A stretch of DNA of 64,000 nucleotides from Rhipicephalus microplus (Eukaryota > Arthropoda > Arachnida > Ixodida > Ixodidae): the NCBI RefSeq assembly GCF_043290135.1, contig NC_134700.1, positions 243,992,088-244,056,087 on the forward strand, written 5' to 3'. This document shows positions 46,360 through 60,795 of the stretch, piece after piece. The notes beneath the pieces were generated by a model, which ran no database searches, was not told where the DNA came from, and saw nothing but the letters and a program-made list of their open reading frames with translations. A program made the translations under genes and the position numbers. Each line of letters opens with the position of its first letter. Position 1 is the stretch's first letter.

Positions 46360-49300
46360 ACTAGCTCTCAGGTGTAAGTCAATGCCATTATTACACGCGG
46401 TATTTCGATGTGAGTAATTCTGAACACACTGCAACAAACGTGCTCGAGCTTCAAAGGCCTGGCGCATTGAGCAGCTCTATAATATTTTCTTGTGCATCGA
46501 ATGAACTTAGTAAAATACTAACGAGACATCCATTAGCAAAGCGCAGGGAGGGACGAAAAGGAAACACGCAGTCAATGAGAAACAGAGAAAGAGAACGTCA
46601 TAATGTCCCGAGAAATCCAGGAAGGAACGATTACGCGTAAGAGCCCCTAAAGAGGGGTTAAGAAGGCCGCATCACACGCGAGGCCCTTGGAGTAATGCGC
46701 GCAGCGGGGTAGTGTCAACACACGGGCCACGAATGCAACGTAAAACGCGCGTATATATGGCAAGGAACACGCAAGCTGGACGCGCAAACGCTGCTTTCCG
46801 TGGAAGCAACTCAAGGAGTAGAGCTGCGCCGGGAGACTAATTATGCTAACGAGCGTGTTCCCGCTTTGGGAGTTGAGAGGCCCGCTGTGGACGACGACGA
46901 CGAAAACGGAGGGGCACTAAGTGACTACCCGGGTTCTCTCGAGTGCGCCGATGCAGAAGAGCAACCGCTTAGCGCATCAGAGGCGTCACACGGCAGGATT
47001 CGGCCGCCATACTGCTTTGGCAAGTGGAGGGCCGTCTTCTCTGTTGCCTCTAGCATCATCCCATCTTTTATTGGGACGTCTCATACTAAGAACAGCACCG
47101 TAAAGAAGATCAGAGAAAAAAAAACAACTAAGAGAGAGTTTAATCAGATCAGATACCGCAATTACACTGCACCATACAGGTGTGGAGAAAGAGAGGCTAG
47201 AAGTATAATCACAAAATTAGGAAATACATTCTTCGTTAAAATGCATTCGCCTTTGGGTCAAGGGATGGGTAGTGGTGCTTGAGTCTTTTCAGACGACAGG
47301 TCTCATTGATGCCGTGGAAGATTTTCCTGACACCGAGGAGTGTTTGCCACGACGCCTTTGTTGACTCCAGAGCAGTTCGCTGAATAATTCCTTCACAAAC
47401 GCTGCCGCAGACACAGGCTCCGGTCTCAGTCATTAATATGCATGCGGAGAGCCAGGTATAGCTCACACAGAAGGATCGCGTCTCTTCGGCGAAGACTTCA
47501 CGAAGTTCAGAATTACGGCATCACCTCACACGCCTGATGTGCTGTTCGCTGAATTTCGATATGGCATACCAGAGTGCAAGTATGGGGAAATGTTTCAACA
47601 GTTCAAGATATCGCAGTGAAAAGACGACCAGCGCCTACTGCGAGCTGATTCAGTCTATACTGCACATAACTCAAATGCCTTGAAAGTGAATTACACTGGA
47701 GAACGAAAATATATGATAAGTTGAAAGAAATTACGCACAAGATGGCCCAAAGAACGTCTACAATGAAACATGTAAACTAGATAGAAAATCAACTCTAGCT
47801 AAACAGACCCCCTGTGGCACAACCGAATCAGCCGCTAGCGCTTACATCTAAATACTCAAACGCTTTCCTAAACATAAATGATATCTTCTAGAAGTATTAT
47901 CGAATATTACCAAGCAACGAGCGGCTCGGAAAAGTGCTTTCCGAAGTACGGAGGTTCGTGCGTAGAAACGTTAAGGACATGTTAGTGCATGCAAAAGTAA
48001 TACATCTGTCACGCGAGAAGGTTCAGTGTCATTTACACGCAATCACATTAAGAGCCATGTATTATATTACACAGCATTATGTAATGTAATAAGCAGCTGA
48101 TTGCAATTGCAGTGCAGCGAATACTAAAATCACAACGTGTGTGGCGAAAATAAATGTGATATAAACAGGTCTTAACGATTTCTTTTTTACGGCAGATGTC
48201 TGTCAGACTGCCATTGGTGGCACATAGGCTGCACTCGAGCAGTGTCGACGAGAATGAGGATATCCAAGCTTTTGAGAATGAATAAGTAAGATTATTTCGC
48301 AAAAAACAGTATATTAGCTATATATATTTTGCTTTAGCAAAATATTTCATTTTTATAACATATTTGTTCACGGTCTCTCTTCGCGAGAGTACTCATTCGC
48401 GACAAAACCGCTTTGAAAGGAGTTCCGGAAACTAAATCGTCTGCACAGGTCATTTTCGTTTAAAGACATTAGATGTCTATTTATGGTCGCCAGTCAACCA
48501 CAATAAATATAAGTGCCATTAAGGGTAAATGACATTAAGGTTTCTTGGGTAGCAGGGGTATAAACCCTCATTCTACCGCCCACACAACACCTCGTTCTTG
48601 GTCTCGATGCAAATACTTGCAAAAACATCTTCGAAATGACATTATCGTTGAAAGCACCGGAATTGAATGCGTCCACCATGTAAAATCCAGTTATGCATGT
48701 CCTAGTTGATACGTTATCTATATAATCGAACGTTCAGACTGTCACAAACCATACATTAAGACCGAGTGGACGTGGCGAAAAAACTGAAAGCAGTGGCACA
48801 GCATTATTATTGAGGCAGGTCTTAATTTCGATAAGCTCAAGTTCTTTACATACCTCAGTGAAACTTTAGGTCCCCGAGAGAGAGAAAAATATAAAAACTC
48901 ATACCTCATTCACTAGTTCAATTCCCTCCAGCCACTAGGTATAAATGTTTCAAAGGCGGCCATTTAATCAGTTGGTATGATAGATAGAAAACGGAAATCA
49001 GTGAGAATTAGGCCTTTATTCAATAAATTTAGGAACATTTTTGTCACCAAAAATTATCATTGTCAGGCTGTCCAAATTTTATACAACCATAATTCAGTGA
49101 AGCACACGGATACAACCTCTTTGACCTTTCCGACGTGAACCCTCTTCTTTTCCCTTCCTTTTCATTTCGTCATTTCCGTGACAGAAATGACGCTAGTTCA
49201 GTCTTGGCTGGTTTCTAAGAAACCTAGCCCTGCTGCACTGCATACAGTATACATTTTTGTACTATAGTACAAAGCATTTATGATTTTTCTTTGCTGTTGA

Positions 49301-50771
49301 GGAAGATGAAGCAGACGGTGTTAAGAGCTTTGTTTTTCATCCAAGAAGCTGAGCCGTAAGCCAAGCAGGAAAGCACGACAAGAAAGGGGTGGGGGAGGAA
49401 TGCTACGTCAGCGCGTGTCATGTCATCGGGCATTCACTCCTTGCTCTTTTTTGTTTTTGCTGAACCTGTTAGGATCCTTCCGGCATAAGTGTCGCATGAT
49501 AGGATACTCGTATCGACGCACTTGCGTCTATCAGAGTATAAGTGACAAGTTTCATTGTGGTTCCCTACCACCAGCATCAGCTGCCGTCAAACTTGACGGA
49601 CCGACATCTCAGCCCAAGCGTTCATTGAGGGCTTCAGTTAGAGCGGGGTGTTTTGTTTATATATCAAGTTTGGAAAGCTGGAGGGCTGTACTGAAGTTAG
49701 CAGCCGTTCTTTGGTTCAAAAAGAGTGTGCTCGTTGAATCGAGTTAGCATAATATACTATTAAAACAGCTCATTTCTCGCAGGTCGCCCACCGCATTGGC
49801 TGAGTGACGGCTTTTAGGGAGCCTATATTTGCGATGGGGAGTATATCGGTATCACTGTGAACCTAATTCAATGTCTGCGCGGAATCTCTGAAGCAAAGTG
49901 TGCCTCGCATATAGCGATAACAAGAAAAGTCTTACACGGCACCAAACACGCACGTAGTCCACATAAATTATCTCGACAAGCACTAAATGAAAAACTTTAT
50001 ATTTTAGATTCAAGATTTATATTCAAGATTTGACGTTTGTAGGCAGGGCACGCTCGCTCCGTTCAAAAGCAGGGTACGCTTTCCGCTTACAGCTGGGAAC
50101 ATAGTTCCGAGGACTGGTATCGCCAAGTAAACACGTTAGTTAATGTCTACTGCACGACACATTATAATGGAATATCGCGTTTTCAAAATGTACAGTAGTG
50201 CTACTGAAGAGTGCAAAGATAGGCTGTGCTGACGAGTCGCAATCAGCGATGTTCACCTGCTGAGCGTCGGCACGAAGCGAGCACGTAGTACATTAAACAC
50301 ACGCTAAAGAGCGGCGTGCAATACGAATTCGCACCTCACAAACACGGGAAGAATGAGTGGGCCTCCAGAAATGCCGCTTTCCTCGAGCAGTCTGACGCGC
50401 GGTGTTGTCCAACTTTCCAACAATTAGGACAAGTCGAGAAGCGGAACATTCTTACGCACCGTTTGCAGTGGATCGTGCATTGCGGCGCGCAGCAGCCTGG
50501 CATTTTCGCTCCAACGTTGCAGTGTGTGCAATTAGCGGAAGGATGGTGTCACAGCGGAATTGAGGTTTGGAGCAGTGGGGTCATACGAAGCGCAGGCCGT
50601 CGCTTGTATACGCCTGTTTCGATGTGCAGCCGGTGCAGTGCAGTGCGACAGAGGAGGAAGAAGCGGCCGAGGGGAGCAACGTGGAGCTCGCGTCAGCCCC
50701 GCGCCATGGGAACCTGGATTTGCAACACTGTGTTCTGGCGGGTGGCGGTGAGTGGCGGGACGAAACTGAGC
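46360..50771. other. No confirmed gene; one weak candidate promoter and frame
   Basis: A TATATATGG motif lies at 46752-46760. A 160-codon open frame runs from 46800 to 47282, but it begins at GTG, has no ATG near its start and no recognisable domain; it could be an exon or chance. The remainder to 50.77 kb holds frames up to 154 codons (50316-50780) without motifs, and a short GC-rich patch at 50560-50760 with overlapping frames on both strands. Confidence 0.45.
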
Positions 50772-50806
50772 GCCTGCTAACTCCGCTGTCAGCGGAGTTA
50801 GCAGGC
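50772..50806. repeat. Perfect 16-bp hairpin, 3-nt loop
   Basis: GCCTGCTAACTCCGCT (50772-50787) and its exact complement (50791-50806) surround GTC. It would cruciform or fold readily. No neighbouring gene explains it, and a small assembly foldback is possible. Confidence 0.92.
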
Positions 50807-51223
50807 ATAAAACCTGCTGACACAATCCTGTCATTAGGAACAGGACAAAAGTTTCATGCTCCCATATATTGCGTTTAGACTTATCTTTACTCTATACGTT
50901 TAGTGTAACCGTAGAATCTGTGAGCGCTGCATTTACTAGCTTCTTTAATTTTCGATAATTAGTTTGTTTCACTGAGTGTGTTTCTCGGTCAAGTTAAGGA
51001 ACACGGGCACATTTCTACTGTGTGTCTAAATACTGAGTGTCACACTTAGAAAGTTCGAGCACCCATTCTGCGTCTCAATGGTATGCGCATTATTGCACCG
51101 CGTCCTTTAGAAAGTCCAGGGAAAGATGCCTTTCCATTCTAATAGAGAGTATTTCTCATCTATAACTTGCCTTTAGAATGAAGGTAACGTATCGCGCCTA
51201 AAAAAACAGAAAAAGAAAAAAAT
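50807..51223. other. No gene recognised
   Basis: About 400 bp unassigned. Confidence 0.6.
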
Positions 51224-51773
51224 CACAGCATATCTAGGGAATGAATGATTATGAGTGGGGTGAAGCGTCCATTAATCCATCCGTGATTCCTTCCGTTCGT
51301 CCGTTCGTGCGCCCGTTCATGCGTCAGTTCATGCGTCCGTCCATCCGTACATGCGCCCGTTCGTGCGTCCGTCTGTGCGTGCGTCTGTTCATCCATCCAT
51401 TCGTCCGCATTGTGTCTGTCTGTCCATCCGTACGTCAGCTTGTCTGTCTGTCCGTCCCTGCATCTGTCCGTGCATCTGTCCGTCTATCTAGTGACCAATT
51501 AAAGTACCGCTATCTCGCTTCTTTTTATTATATATTCATCATATACAAGTACCGCCATTCAGCGGACAATCCAAGAACTAAACGAGAGTATGTGCCACAT
51601 TTCTGCTGTGAGCGCTTTGTTAACACTAAGAGCGTGATAAAAACACCGTGCTATGTTTTTCGCAACATATGGACATGTGGATATGTGCCAGAGGGCGGGT
51701 ATGTGCCACAGATTACGCACTACGACAACGGGGGACGCGCAAGCCACGCCATAAGGAGCTTCGCCCCTAAAAA
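51224..51773 (+). repeat. Composite repeat, copy B
   Basis: Leader CACAGCATATCTAGGGAATG, then GAGTGGGGTGAAGCGTCC, then about 200 bp of CCGTT/CATC-type units. The body contains ACCGCCATTCAGCGGACAAT and the 3' end GGAGCTTCGCCCCTAAAAA. It lacks the ~200-bp middle segment shared by copies A and C, so it is a different subfamily. Confidence 0.85.
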
Positions 51774-54700
51774 CCTGTACGTACATATAAATCCGCAAAT
51801 TTTGAAACAAAACTGCGGCTTCTGCTGCTATCGGTGATCCAAAGCAACTGAGAACCACTCAGCCGCAGCAAGAAGCCCAGCGGCTTCACCAGGAGTGACG
51901 ACCACCACGTTCTCTCGCACTTAAGGTGCAAAGCATTAGGGTTTTTTCCCTCTCTATCAACCCACTCTTTCTTGCCCCTATTTCCCCACACCCAGTGCTG
52001 GGTGCTGGGTAGCAAACCGGATGCCAATATCTGGTGAACCTCCCAATCTTCCCGCTCTCTCTCTCTTTCTCTCGCTCTGATGCGTTCCTAAAAATCATTA
52101 CACTGGCAACTTTCGTGAATGGTACTACGTTTGCGATGATAGGTTCATGGATCACAGATCGTCTTTACTATAGTGAGCGAATGCACGCGCTGACAGTACG
52201 TCAGCGAGTGCATTTATTACGACAGCATTCATTACGAAAGAGGGTGAATGTGCTTGATAGTTTGTGTTGCCTCATTTCTTTTTTTCTTCTTTCTTTGTGC
52301 AAGTGTTTGCGCACTAACTGTCATTCATAATGAATATACCGCCACACGCGGTGCTTTTCGCATTTTTATGTAACCACTCAGGTACAAGTGTTAGCACCAC
52401 TTGGGCGCGAACGGCACAGCAATTTTGGGGAAAGCTCGCGTTTATTACTGAATGTTACGACGCGATTGCGCATTCGTCGCGGGTGGCCAAGTTTATTCTG
52501 GGCCTAACAGGATCAACAACGATAGCCATTAATGGCTCGATTAGGCCTGCACAAATGGTTTCGCGTTTGACGGGCTATCAGATTACTGAGGACTGTGATC
52601 GCTGCTCTCAGCGTATTGCTTTTACTTCGACTTCTCGTTTCCCGAGACCATGTTAGCGCAATAAAAAGCTTCGTATTTAACTGTTCCACTACCGTCTTAT
52701 CCACGATCAAAGCCACCAAACAACATATTTGCGTCTAGATACTCACTTTGAAGGGTCTTCAAAATTCTAAAAAACTAAGAGATGTCTTTCAAGGCAACCA
52801 AGTCGTGAGGCATGTAGCAGAGAGCAAGTGTGCGTGGAAAAACGTACCAGTGGTTCGGAATTGACGATACGCGGTAATGGCAAATGAGCAAGCTATTAAT
52901 ACGGCCCCGCGAAACTGGGGAAAACAGCAGAAAAAGTGACTACAACAAAGAACGAAAATTTCTCTGTATGACGCGAGTGTTGCCGTATAGAGTCAAGTTA
53001 GTGGTCGTGGGTGACAGCTGTATTTAGAGAAAAAAAAATTCCTGTTGTGTTTCGGTGGCTCCACTCTCGCAGCGACATAACCGACCCAGGTTTCCACGGC
53101 TAGCTGCTTCTCTGGCTCTGACTAAAGCTTGTCCAGGTGAATGTTGAAAGGGAGCGTCTATTAATCGCCCTATGAAGATTCATGCCGAGTAGCTCGAACT
53201 ACAGTTTGGACGATTTTGATCCAACTCTCTGATAGGATAGCGACGTTTCTTCTATACGTGGTTCTTTAAAATGAAGGAACATTTAGTCATTATTACCGCT
53301 TGTGACCACCCCCGCCCGTTATTGTTTCAATCTCGCTGAGGGTACTGTAATAAATTAATAAAAAAAATAACCTACAAGCTTCAATGCACTACTTTATTTA
53401 CAACACTACGGTGTACTTAAAAATATCTTTGGAGAGTATGAGCACCACCAAAATGCAAAAAGATAGTATTCCAGTATTCTTATTTCTGTATCTCTATTCA
53501 AGAATACACTTTTCATCGTTTTTCGAAAGGATCTCCGAAATATCCCGTTATGTCAAAGGCAAATGTATCTCAGTATCTGTATTTAAGGCTTCCAAACAAC
53601 GTGTTTCAATATCTGTATTCCGAAATGCATTGTATATCTCTACCCAGCGCTGCTACTTAGCGCTGTCTGCGACGATCACAACGATTCGCGAGAACCGTGC
53701 CGGTGCTGTGTAACAGTGATAGTGCTAGTTAACATTGAAGGCGAGAGGAAGCAAGCTCATCATCAGATAAGATGTATGGACGCCACTATTTAGGTAAATG
53801 TGAGCCGTCTGTAAGCAAGCTTAAAGAGCTTATAGATTTCGCTGCCGCCCATACCCTACTGGCGTCACCAGGAGCCGCCGACGACTCGGTAGCGCACTTG
53901 GTGGCAAGGATGCACTTATTAACCACAACAGGTAATGAATTTAGGGAGTGAAATCGCGCGTCTGCAAGCATCAAGACTAAGACAACTGTCGCATCTCTAC
54001 GTTTATTTATTGAACAGAGAACGAAGAGAAATGAGCAGCTTGTTAAAGTTGCAGGAGCAATTTATCCAGCGGACACGGCGGGGGAAAAAAGCGAGAAAGC
54101 GCCAGAGGAAAGGGTAATAACGATGAATAAGTTGGAAGGTTGGCGTCTTGTGGGAAGAGATGAATACCGGCGGGTGTAAAAGGGTCGTTTCTCAAGCGGG
54201 CATTCAATTTCTCACGCTTTACTATCTGTTTTTGTTTAAGAGCGCTGCTGAAAAAAGCATTCCCGAGAAGGAAGACATTGGGTGCGTCATCCCGGTAAAA
54301 GGGTCTCGAAGATTGATTCGTGCCGCCTACGCCTTGTCTGCTGTCGAAATGGGAAAACATATAGCGACCTCTGAAAAAAAAAGAAAGAAAATGAAAATAA
54401 AGCGGTGCACAATGATATAACCTGGGATAACTTCCCACGATGTAAATTATTCATTGCAGTCACCTATTGGGCCTACACCGATGGTTCGACCTAGCGCTAA
54501 ACGTTAGCATCAACGAAGGCAAGAAGCTACGCTGTGGTGAAAAAAAAATAACTCAAAGAACACTGCGTACCTTTTTTTCCAACAAAATATTGCCTTATGG
54601 GTTCCTGGTTTACAAATGACGAGTGAAAAGAACATTTTTCGCAGAACGTGGTGCAGGGTTTGGCTTCGCGAGCTCGCTCCTAATTCCCTCGCCCTCACCT

Positions 54701-54841
54701 TCCCTTGGATGCCCATGCATTTGGTTCCCATTTATGTGTTCTTTCAACGTTTGCTAACGTAGTAGTTTTTCAAGTTAGTGGTGTTTATTATGATTAGTCA
54801 TTGGGAATCATGTTGTAGTTGCTCTTTATTTACCACCCTTT
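51774..54841. other. No gene recognised
   Basis: About 3 kb. Frames up to 131 codons overlap on both strands (for example 54043-54438 minus with 54148-54420 plus) and none shows a domain. A (CT)n run lies near 52050-52075. Confidence 0.5.
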
Positions 54842-55085
54842 ATTGATTGATTGATATGTGGTGTTTAACGTCCGAAAACAACCATATGATTATGAGAGAC
54901 GCCGTAGTGGAGGGCTCCGGAAATTTCGACCACCTGAAGTTCTTTAACGTGCACCCGAATCTGAGCACACAGGCCTACAGCATTTCCGCCTCCACCGGAA
55001 ATGCAGCCGCTGGAGGCGGGACTCGATCCCGCGACCTGCGGGTCAGCAGCCGAGTACCTTAGCCACATAGACCACCATGGTGGGG
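54842..55085 (-). mobile_element. Full-length tick SINE, well preserved
   Basis: Minus orientation. The tail appears as ATTGATTGATTGAT at 54842-54855. The body is close to the 6.1 kb copy (GTGGAGGGCTCCGGAAATTT and TTCTTTAACGTGCACCCGAA). The B-box region is the complement of GGGACTCGATCCCGCGACC near 55017, and the head end is CCACCATGGTGGGG. No clear TSD was found, although CTTTA-type words flank both ends. Confidence 0.87.
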
Positions 55086-56933
55086 CTTTAATTAACACCC
55101 CATTGAATAGGCTCTCTTCGCTACACCTGCCGGATTTTGTGGTCCCCTGTCTCTTCTTATTTGGTCTCTGTAGTTTGCCTAAGAATGATGCAGCCAGCGT
55201 CCGGCCAAAGCATGCCCAGTCTGCGTTTTAGTCTTGCACACATAACGAATGCTTATAAGGTAAAAATCCCGCATTTCCACCTAACTTAAGCAAGAATATC
55301 TCCTTTTATATGAGCATTTCCGCTTGACGGATACATATACAGAGAACCACTCCTTTTCTTCAATGGCACTCTAGCGCCCATGCATGTCAGTGCATCTCAT
55401 TGCTAAACGCGATCGTATGCTCTCGTTCTATACCTACTTATCCAGATGGGGAAAGGTTCGGGAAATTGGAAAGGCGGAATATCAGATTTAGTTTAAAAGA
55501 ATGTAATGCAAGCACAACCGGCCTAAGTATACAGTGATTCATGCCGATAAACCAATCTTTTGAATCTCCAGCGGTGCTCCTGAAGGCGTAGCAGCGGTTG
55601 CACAAAAGACCCGTGATGCTGAAAAGGTAACGCAGAAAAAAAAATGTGGAGGGGAACACATACTTTTCCTTTGTTTGCCTTCGCATTTGTTTGTTTTTTC
55701 TCTTGCGTAACGTTGTTGCGTCGTAACATCATTTTAACTCGCCTTGATGTTTGCTGTGCTGCAATGCAGGGCACGCACTGCTACTAGCGTTCGGTTTAAC
55801 GCGTCATAGCGTTGAGCTTCTCCATTCTTGAGATTGTTGGCACTGGTATCTACTAAAGAGTACAACTAAGGTGAAAGACTAAGATACCTCATCTAACGCG
55901 AAATTTGGCCATTGGCGTCTCGCGTCCTGCAGCGTCGGCGACGAGTCAAGAAAAACTCATCATCACAAGATGACGCCACATAGACGTCACTAAACCAGAA
56001 CTTGTGACGTCATCATGCGCGACCAGAGCTTCACGTGTAACGTCACACTGCGACATTAGATCGCACCGTAGCTTGATCGAGCATGGTCCAATTGTGGAGG
56101 CAATGCATCGCGAAGGTGGGGTGCCTCCGATCTTGGAGGTACTGCTAAGAGAAGGTTAGGTGCAGGGAGATTTCGAAAGGTGGTGGCGCAGCTTCAATAC
56201 ATCGGCTGAAAGGAACAAAAATGGCTTTCACCGTTGAGTCACATAGACCCTGTGAGTTTTATTTGGTTGGTGTTGGCCGCATTCGCAACCCAGCGATGAC
56301 ACCCGAGCCTGTAGCCCCGTATATCGTACGTTGTACCACTGGAACATGCATACTGCTCCGGCAGCGGACAACTAGAGCAGATTCTGGTTCGAACGATGGG
56401 ACCCGACTCCCTTCCAGTACCTTAAATTGCGTACACGTAAAAAGAAAGGAAAAGAAACATTCCCGACCATTACGATATGCCAATTTTGAGCGCAAGTTCG
56501 TGTTTGGACAAGGCCAACTGTGTTTGAAGTTTTGGCCATCCGCAGCTTTAGCTCAGTAATATTTGTTACACGTTGCCACAGAAACAGCTGCGAGCGCCCG
56601 AGTGCTACACCCACCCTGTGCATCGGAGGCTTCGCGAAGCGAGCGAGACGACGATGCGAATCCAGCCGCAGAGCACGTGCCAGCCCTGCGTGCGCATAAA
56701 CCCCGACTGCGCACGTGACGGAGGAATAAGGCGAGGTCGGAGGCCAGTCGATCGCGAATTCGACAAACTGCGCGTTCGCTCTTTCATCCTCGTTCGCTCT
56801 ATTGGTGACGCCGAAGCAACGCCGACGTCGACAGCGACGTAGCTCGACGCCGGAACGAGCGCTTTATAAACGAACACACTGTGTCACTCACTGAATGTGG
56901 CAGACAACGAGAGCTAAGTTACCTTGTCGAGTT
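55086..56933. other. No gene recognised; GC-rich patch at the 3' end
   Basis: Frames up to 112 codons (56221-56559 plus) show no domain. 55950-56050 is rich in GTGACGTCA-like words and may be an old repeat. A GC-rich stretch at 56580-56860 ends in TTTATAAA (56863-56870), about 20 bp before TCACT motifs. This is a weak promoter-like arrangement, given the short spacing. Confidence 0.45.
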
Positions 56934-57361
<428 letters not shown>

Positions 57362-57362
<1 letters not shown>

Positions 57363-58650
57363 TTTATTTCTGCCCAAATTGTAGTGAGAAGGAAGCTGCA
57401 GAAAATGCTGTCATAGCTTGACTAAACCACAGCCACTAAGTACAAAATACAAGGTGACAGCGAAAGGCAGTTCAAAAGGAAACCATTACACATACAGAAC
57501 CACATGTAAAAACAAAAAAAAATGAAAGAAAAAACGCTGCATAGCAGAACTGTCATAAAGTGAGCAAATAGGTCGTCATCTATACTTTGTACACACAGCG
57601 TAAATTTGTCAAAGTAACAATCATGAAGCACATCCTTTAGAGAATCGTGTGTCGATAAGAGAGACAAAAAGCATACAAAGGAGTAAGAAACACCCTATTT
57701 GAATTTTGCCAGACATAAATTATACTGACGGGTTCATCCTTACATAGAACGAAGTTTCTTGTTAATGCAGGTAAACAAGTCAAGTTTTGCATATGCGTAT
57801 GCAAGTTGTCTAAGGAGTGCGTTAGCACCGAGTTTTGTACTGAAATTCGGCCTTCTTCACACATGGCGAGAACTTACTCTGGGAGCACAGGCGAAGCCAC
57901 GAGGGTAGTGCTTTTGCACATCTGTTATTGCGACAAGTAGCCTGTTTGCGGGGGATTTCAATTTTTGGTATCGCGAGCGCATACGACACGCAAGTTTATC
58001 TACGAAGACCGACAGTGTATGTATGATGCTTGTGAAGCATTGTTTTGAAAGACAGGTTGTCTCTACCTTCGTCAGAAAGCTACCTCAAGGTATGGTACAT
58101 GTACCACTGAAGGAACAAGCACCTAGAATGATGGCTGATCTTTTTGCAAATCGCGTTATATAACGCAAATCTGCCAGCTGCTGAAGCCCGCGTGCAAAGC
58201 GCGTGAGATATAATAAAATAAAGTTTACATGCTTAAGCGATAAAATATTCTGCATTGCTGAGGAACCTTGCAGAGGAGCACAGGAAGGAGCTTTACTGGA
58301 AGCGGCTGGATTTATTTTTGAAAGATGAAAGAACACCGCCAAGCAGAAACTCTGCCACTGAAATCCAAGAGAGCGTTTCCTGAGTTTCTGTGCACACAGA
58401 TTAGGTATCGTCGTTTTCGTTCCTTTGAAGGCGCGAGAACTTTGTTGAGACACCCACGTTATTTTGTCACGCGACGCGAAGGCATCGATGAGCAGCATGG
58501 TTGCCATTGGTGGCTATTTAGCGCCAAATTAGCTACTTAAGGACCCCGTCTGTCTCGTGACAAAAATTTTAATTTGAGGCCGTGGCTACTTTTTAACCAC
58601 ATTGAATATCTGTACATGTTGCCACAGAAACATTTGCACGTATTGCGAAA
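57362..58650. other. No gene recognised
   Basis: Unassigned AT-rich sequence. The 140-codon minus frame at 58085-58507 has no domain. Confidence 0.5.
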
Positions 58651-58746
58651 GAAAATATTGGCTACTAAGTTTGCTTTGGCGAAGTTAGAATAAGAAAATT
58701 GGCGACTAAGTTCACCAAAGCAAACTTAGAAGCCAATTTTCTTATT
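58651..58746. repeat. Nested inverted repeats
   Basis: AATAAGAAAATTGGC (58689-58703) pairs exactly with 58732-58746. In addition TTGGCTACTAAGTTTGCTTT (from 58659) is complementary, with few mismatches, to the segment ending near 58736. The right arm can therefore pair with either of two left arms. A decayed foldback element is the simplest reading. Confidence 0.8.
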
Positions 58747-60000
58747 ATTTGTTGGCACAAGAATATGCGAGTGCAAATACCGCCTAGAGTGTTTCTGAAA
58801 CTTTTGTTGGTGCGTCACGCATTACGTGACTATGTCCTCGCCTCAGCAGCAAGTGGATGTATGCGGTCCACTGTTAAAGAGAATACTAGAATGAACACCG
58901 TTGATATTGCCGGTCCTCTAACAGCAAGTGCATAAGTAAACAGTGTGCACGCATGACACTAGTCTGTCAAAGGAACTTAACACTGTCAATCAATGGTAGT
59001 CTTACACAAATCTAAGCCACTACGTTTTAGCAAGAGAATGAAATTCAAACATACCATGCACGCAAGTGTTTTTTTTTAACAGTTAACCCGTCTATACATC
59101 ACACAAAGGCAGGGTTACCAAGTTTCGCGCATTTTGGTACATGCGTGGCTAGCGTGCTGCTCGTGCTGACCAATATGCACATGCGAATCTCTAATGCTGA
59201 TAGTACAATGCGTGTTCTGGCGTGAACTCGACGAAAACAAAACTTTGCACCAAAATGATGCCAGTCTCAAAGACGGTACATTTACCAGTCGATTCGTTTT
59301 GGTATCCGGTTTCATGAAAAAACTGTGTCAACGTTTACTGTACCCCGAAACTTAATGGCTTGAATGTTTTAAAACTGCTCGGTCTGGCAAGAACTCTGTC
59401 CTGCATAAACTACCTACATGCTATAATACTAACCGTTCCGAAGTAGTTTATACTAACGTGGTTGAAAATGTGGTTTATTGACATAAATGTAAATAAAATG
59501 CAAGGTTATTATTTCTACTCGAAATAGAAAGTAGAAACAGCCAGCTTATTTACATCTTTATAGCATTGCAATAAAACCTCGTCGCTTGTTATGAATACGT
59601 TTATGCTCATACACCATGTAGTATGACCATCAAGAATGTTATATTCTTTTCTCCTGCATTCACCTCTAGCATCGCAGCCACGAAATTCAGCCTTTCTCCT
59701 CAGTCTTTAACAACACATTGAAGATTTAGCTGCTAGAACTTACCTTAACTTTCTCTACGACACATTTAATTTATCACCGCACATGTCTCAATTTTTTTGT
59801 TGTCACTATGAGGTAGGTAATAAATTTTTTTAAACCAAACGCTTATTTTTGGTGCGTAGATTAAACGATTGGAATCACCTTCCTTACCGGGATAGTAAGG
59901 ACGGTAGAATTACAAGAAGCAAAGTGGCAACCAACAACTAAGCGCGTAGTTGTCCACCTTCGCTTTCTTTAACTGCCTCGTTTTCAGCTCAATAATCATC
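58747..60000. other. No gene recognised
   Basis: AT-rich unassigned sequence, short frames only. Confidence 0.6.
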
Positions 60001-60002
60001 TC

Positions 60003-60053
<51 letters not shown>

Positions 60054-60084
60054 AATCATCATCATAAATACCACAATCATCAAT

Positions 60085-60137
<53 letters not shown>

Positions 60138-60295
60138 GGCTATGCCCACTGCAGGGCAAAGGCCTCTCTCATGATCCGCCAGTCAACCAGGTGTTGGGCT
60201 TTCTGCTGCCACGTTTGACCTGCGAACTTTTTAATCTAATAGGCCCGCCTAACTTTCTGTCTCCCCCTCGTGTGTGTGCTTTCTCTTGTAGTGCC
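60001..60295 (-). mobile_element. 3' end of an RTE-type LINE with (GAT)n tail
   Basis: Read on the minus strand, the segment at about 60136-60295 (plus-strand words CTATGCCCACTGCAGGGCAA and AGGCCTCTCTCATGATCCGC) runs into a (GAT)n tail, seen on the plus strand as about 130 bp of (ATC)n with a few variant units. I recognise this word order as the common 3' end of arthropod RTE elements. No coding part remains. It is separate from the plus-strand RTE endonuclease remnant at 41.0 kb. Confidence 0.7.
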
Positions 60296-60795
60296 ACTTA
60301 TGCTCTTTTTTTTGTTTTGAGGAACTTGTCATGTTGTTGTTTATTTAACTGAAAGTTAGTCGAGTCTTATAAAACGGCATCTTTTTTTTTTACCTCAACA
60401 AACATGACATTCACTCTTTTCGTAAGATCAAACTCAAACAATGTTATAAAAATTTACAGAGCAGAAGAAAAACAGGTGTGACATCCGCCTTCATTTCGTG
60501 CTTGAAAAATATATAGCGACGCTATATACGCCGAATTTGCAACGAAATAGAAAGCAACGGTATTATGACTAGATATTTACTATTCTACAAAATATTATTT
60601 TTGAATGTAAAAACATAGAAAAATAATCAATCTTTTCTCTTTGGTATTCAACACATGGGTTAGTTGCAAAAATTAATAATGAATTGATTATTAGATGATT
60701 TGTTTATTTATTTTCTTATCTGTCAAAGACCAAGAGCATTGGAAAGTAGATAAAACGCATACAAAAAGTAACATAATGCTGTGAATAAAAAAAAG
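60296..60795. other. No gene recognised
   Basis: AT-rich, no notable frame. Confidence 0.6.

Noticed and set aside
46800..47282. 160-codon frame downstream of a TATATATGG motif
   Set aside because: Starts at GTG without an ATG, no domain, no splice or homology evidence; kept only as a weak note.
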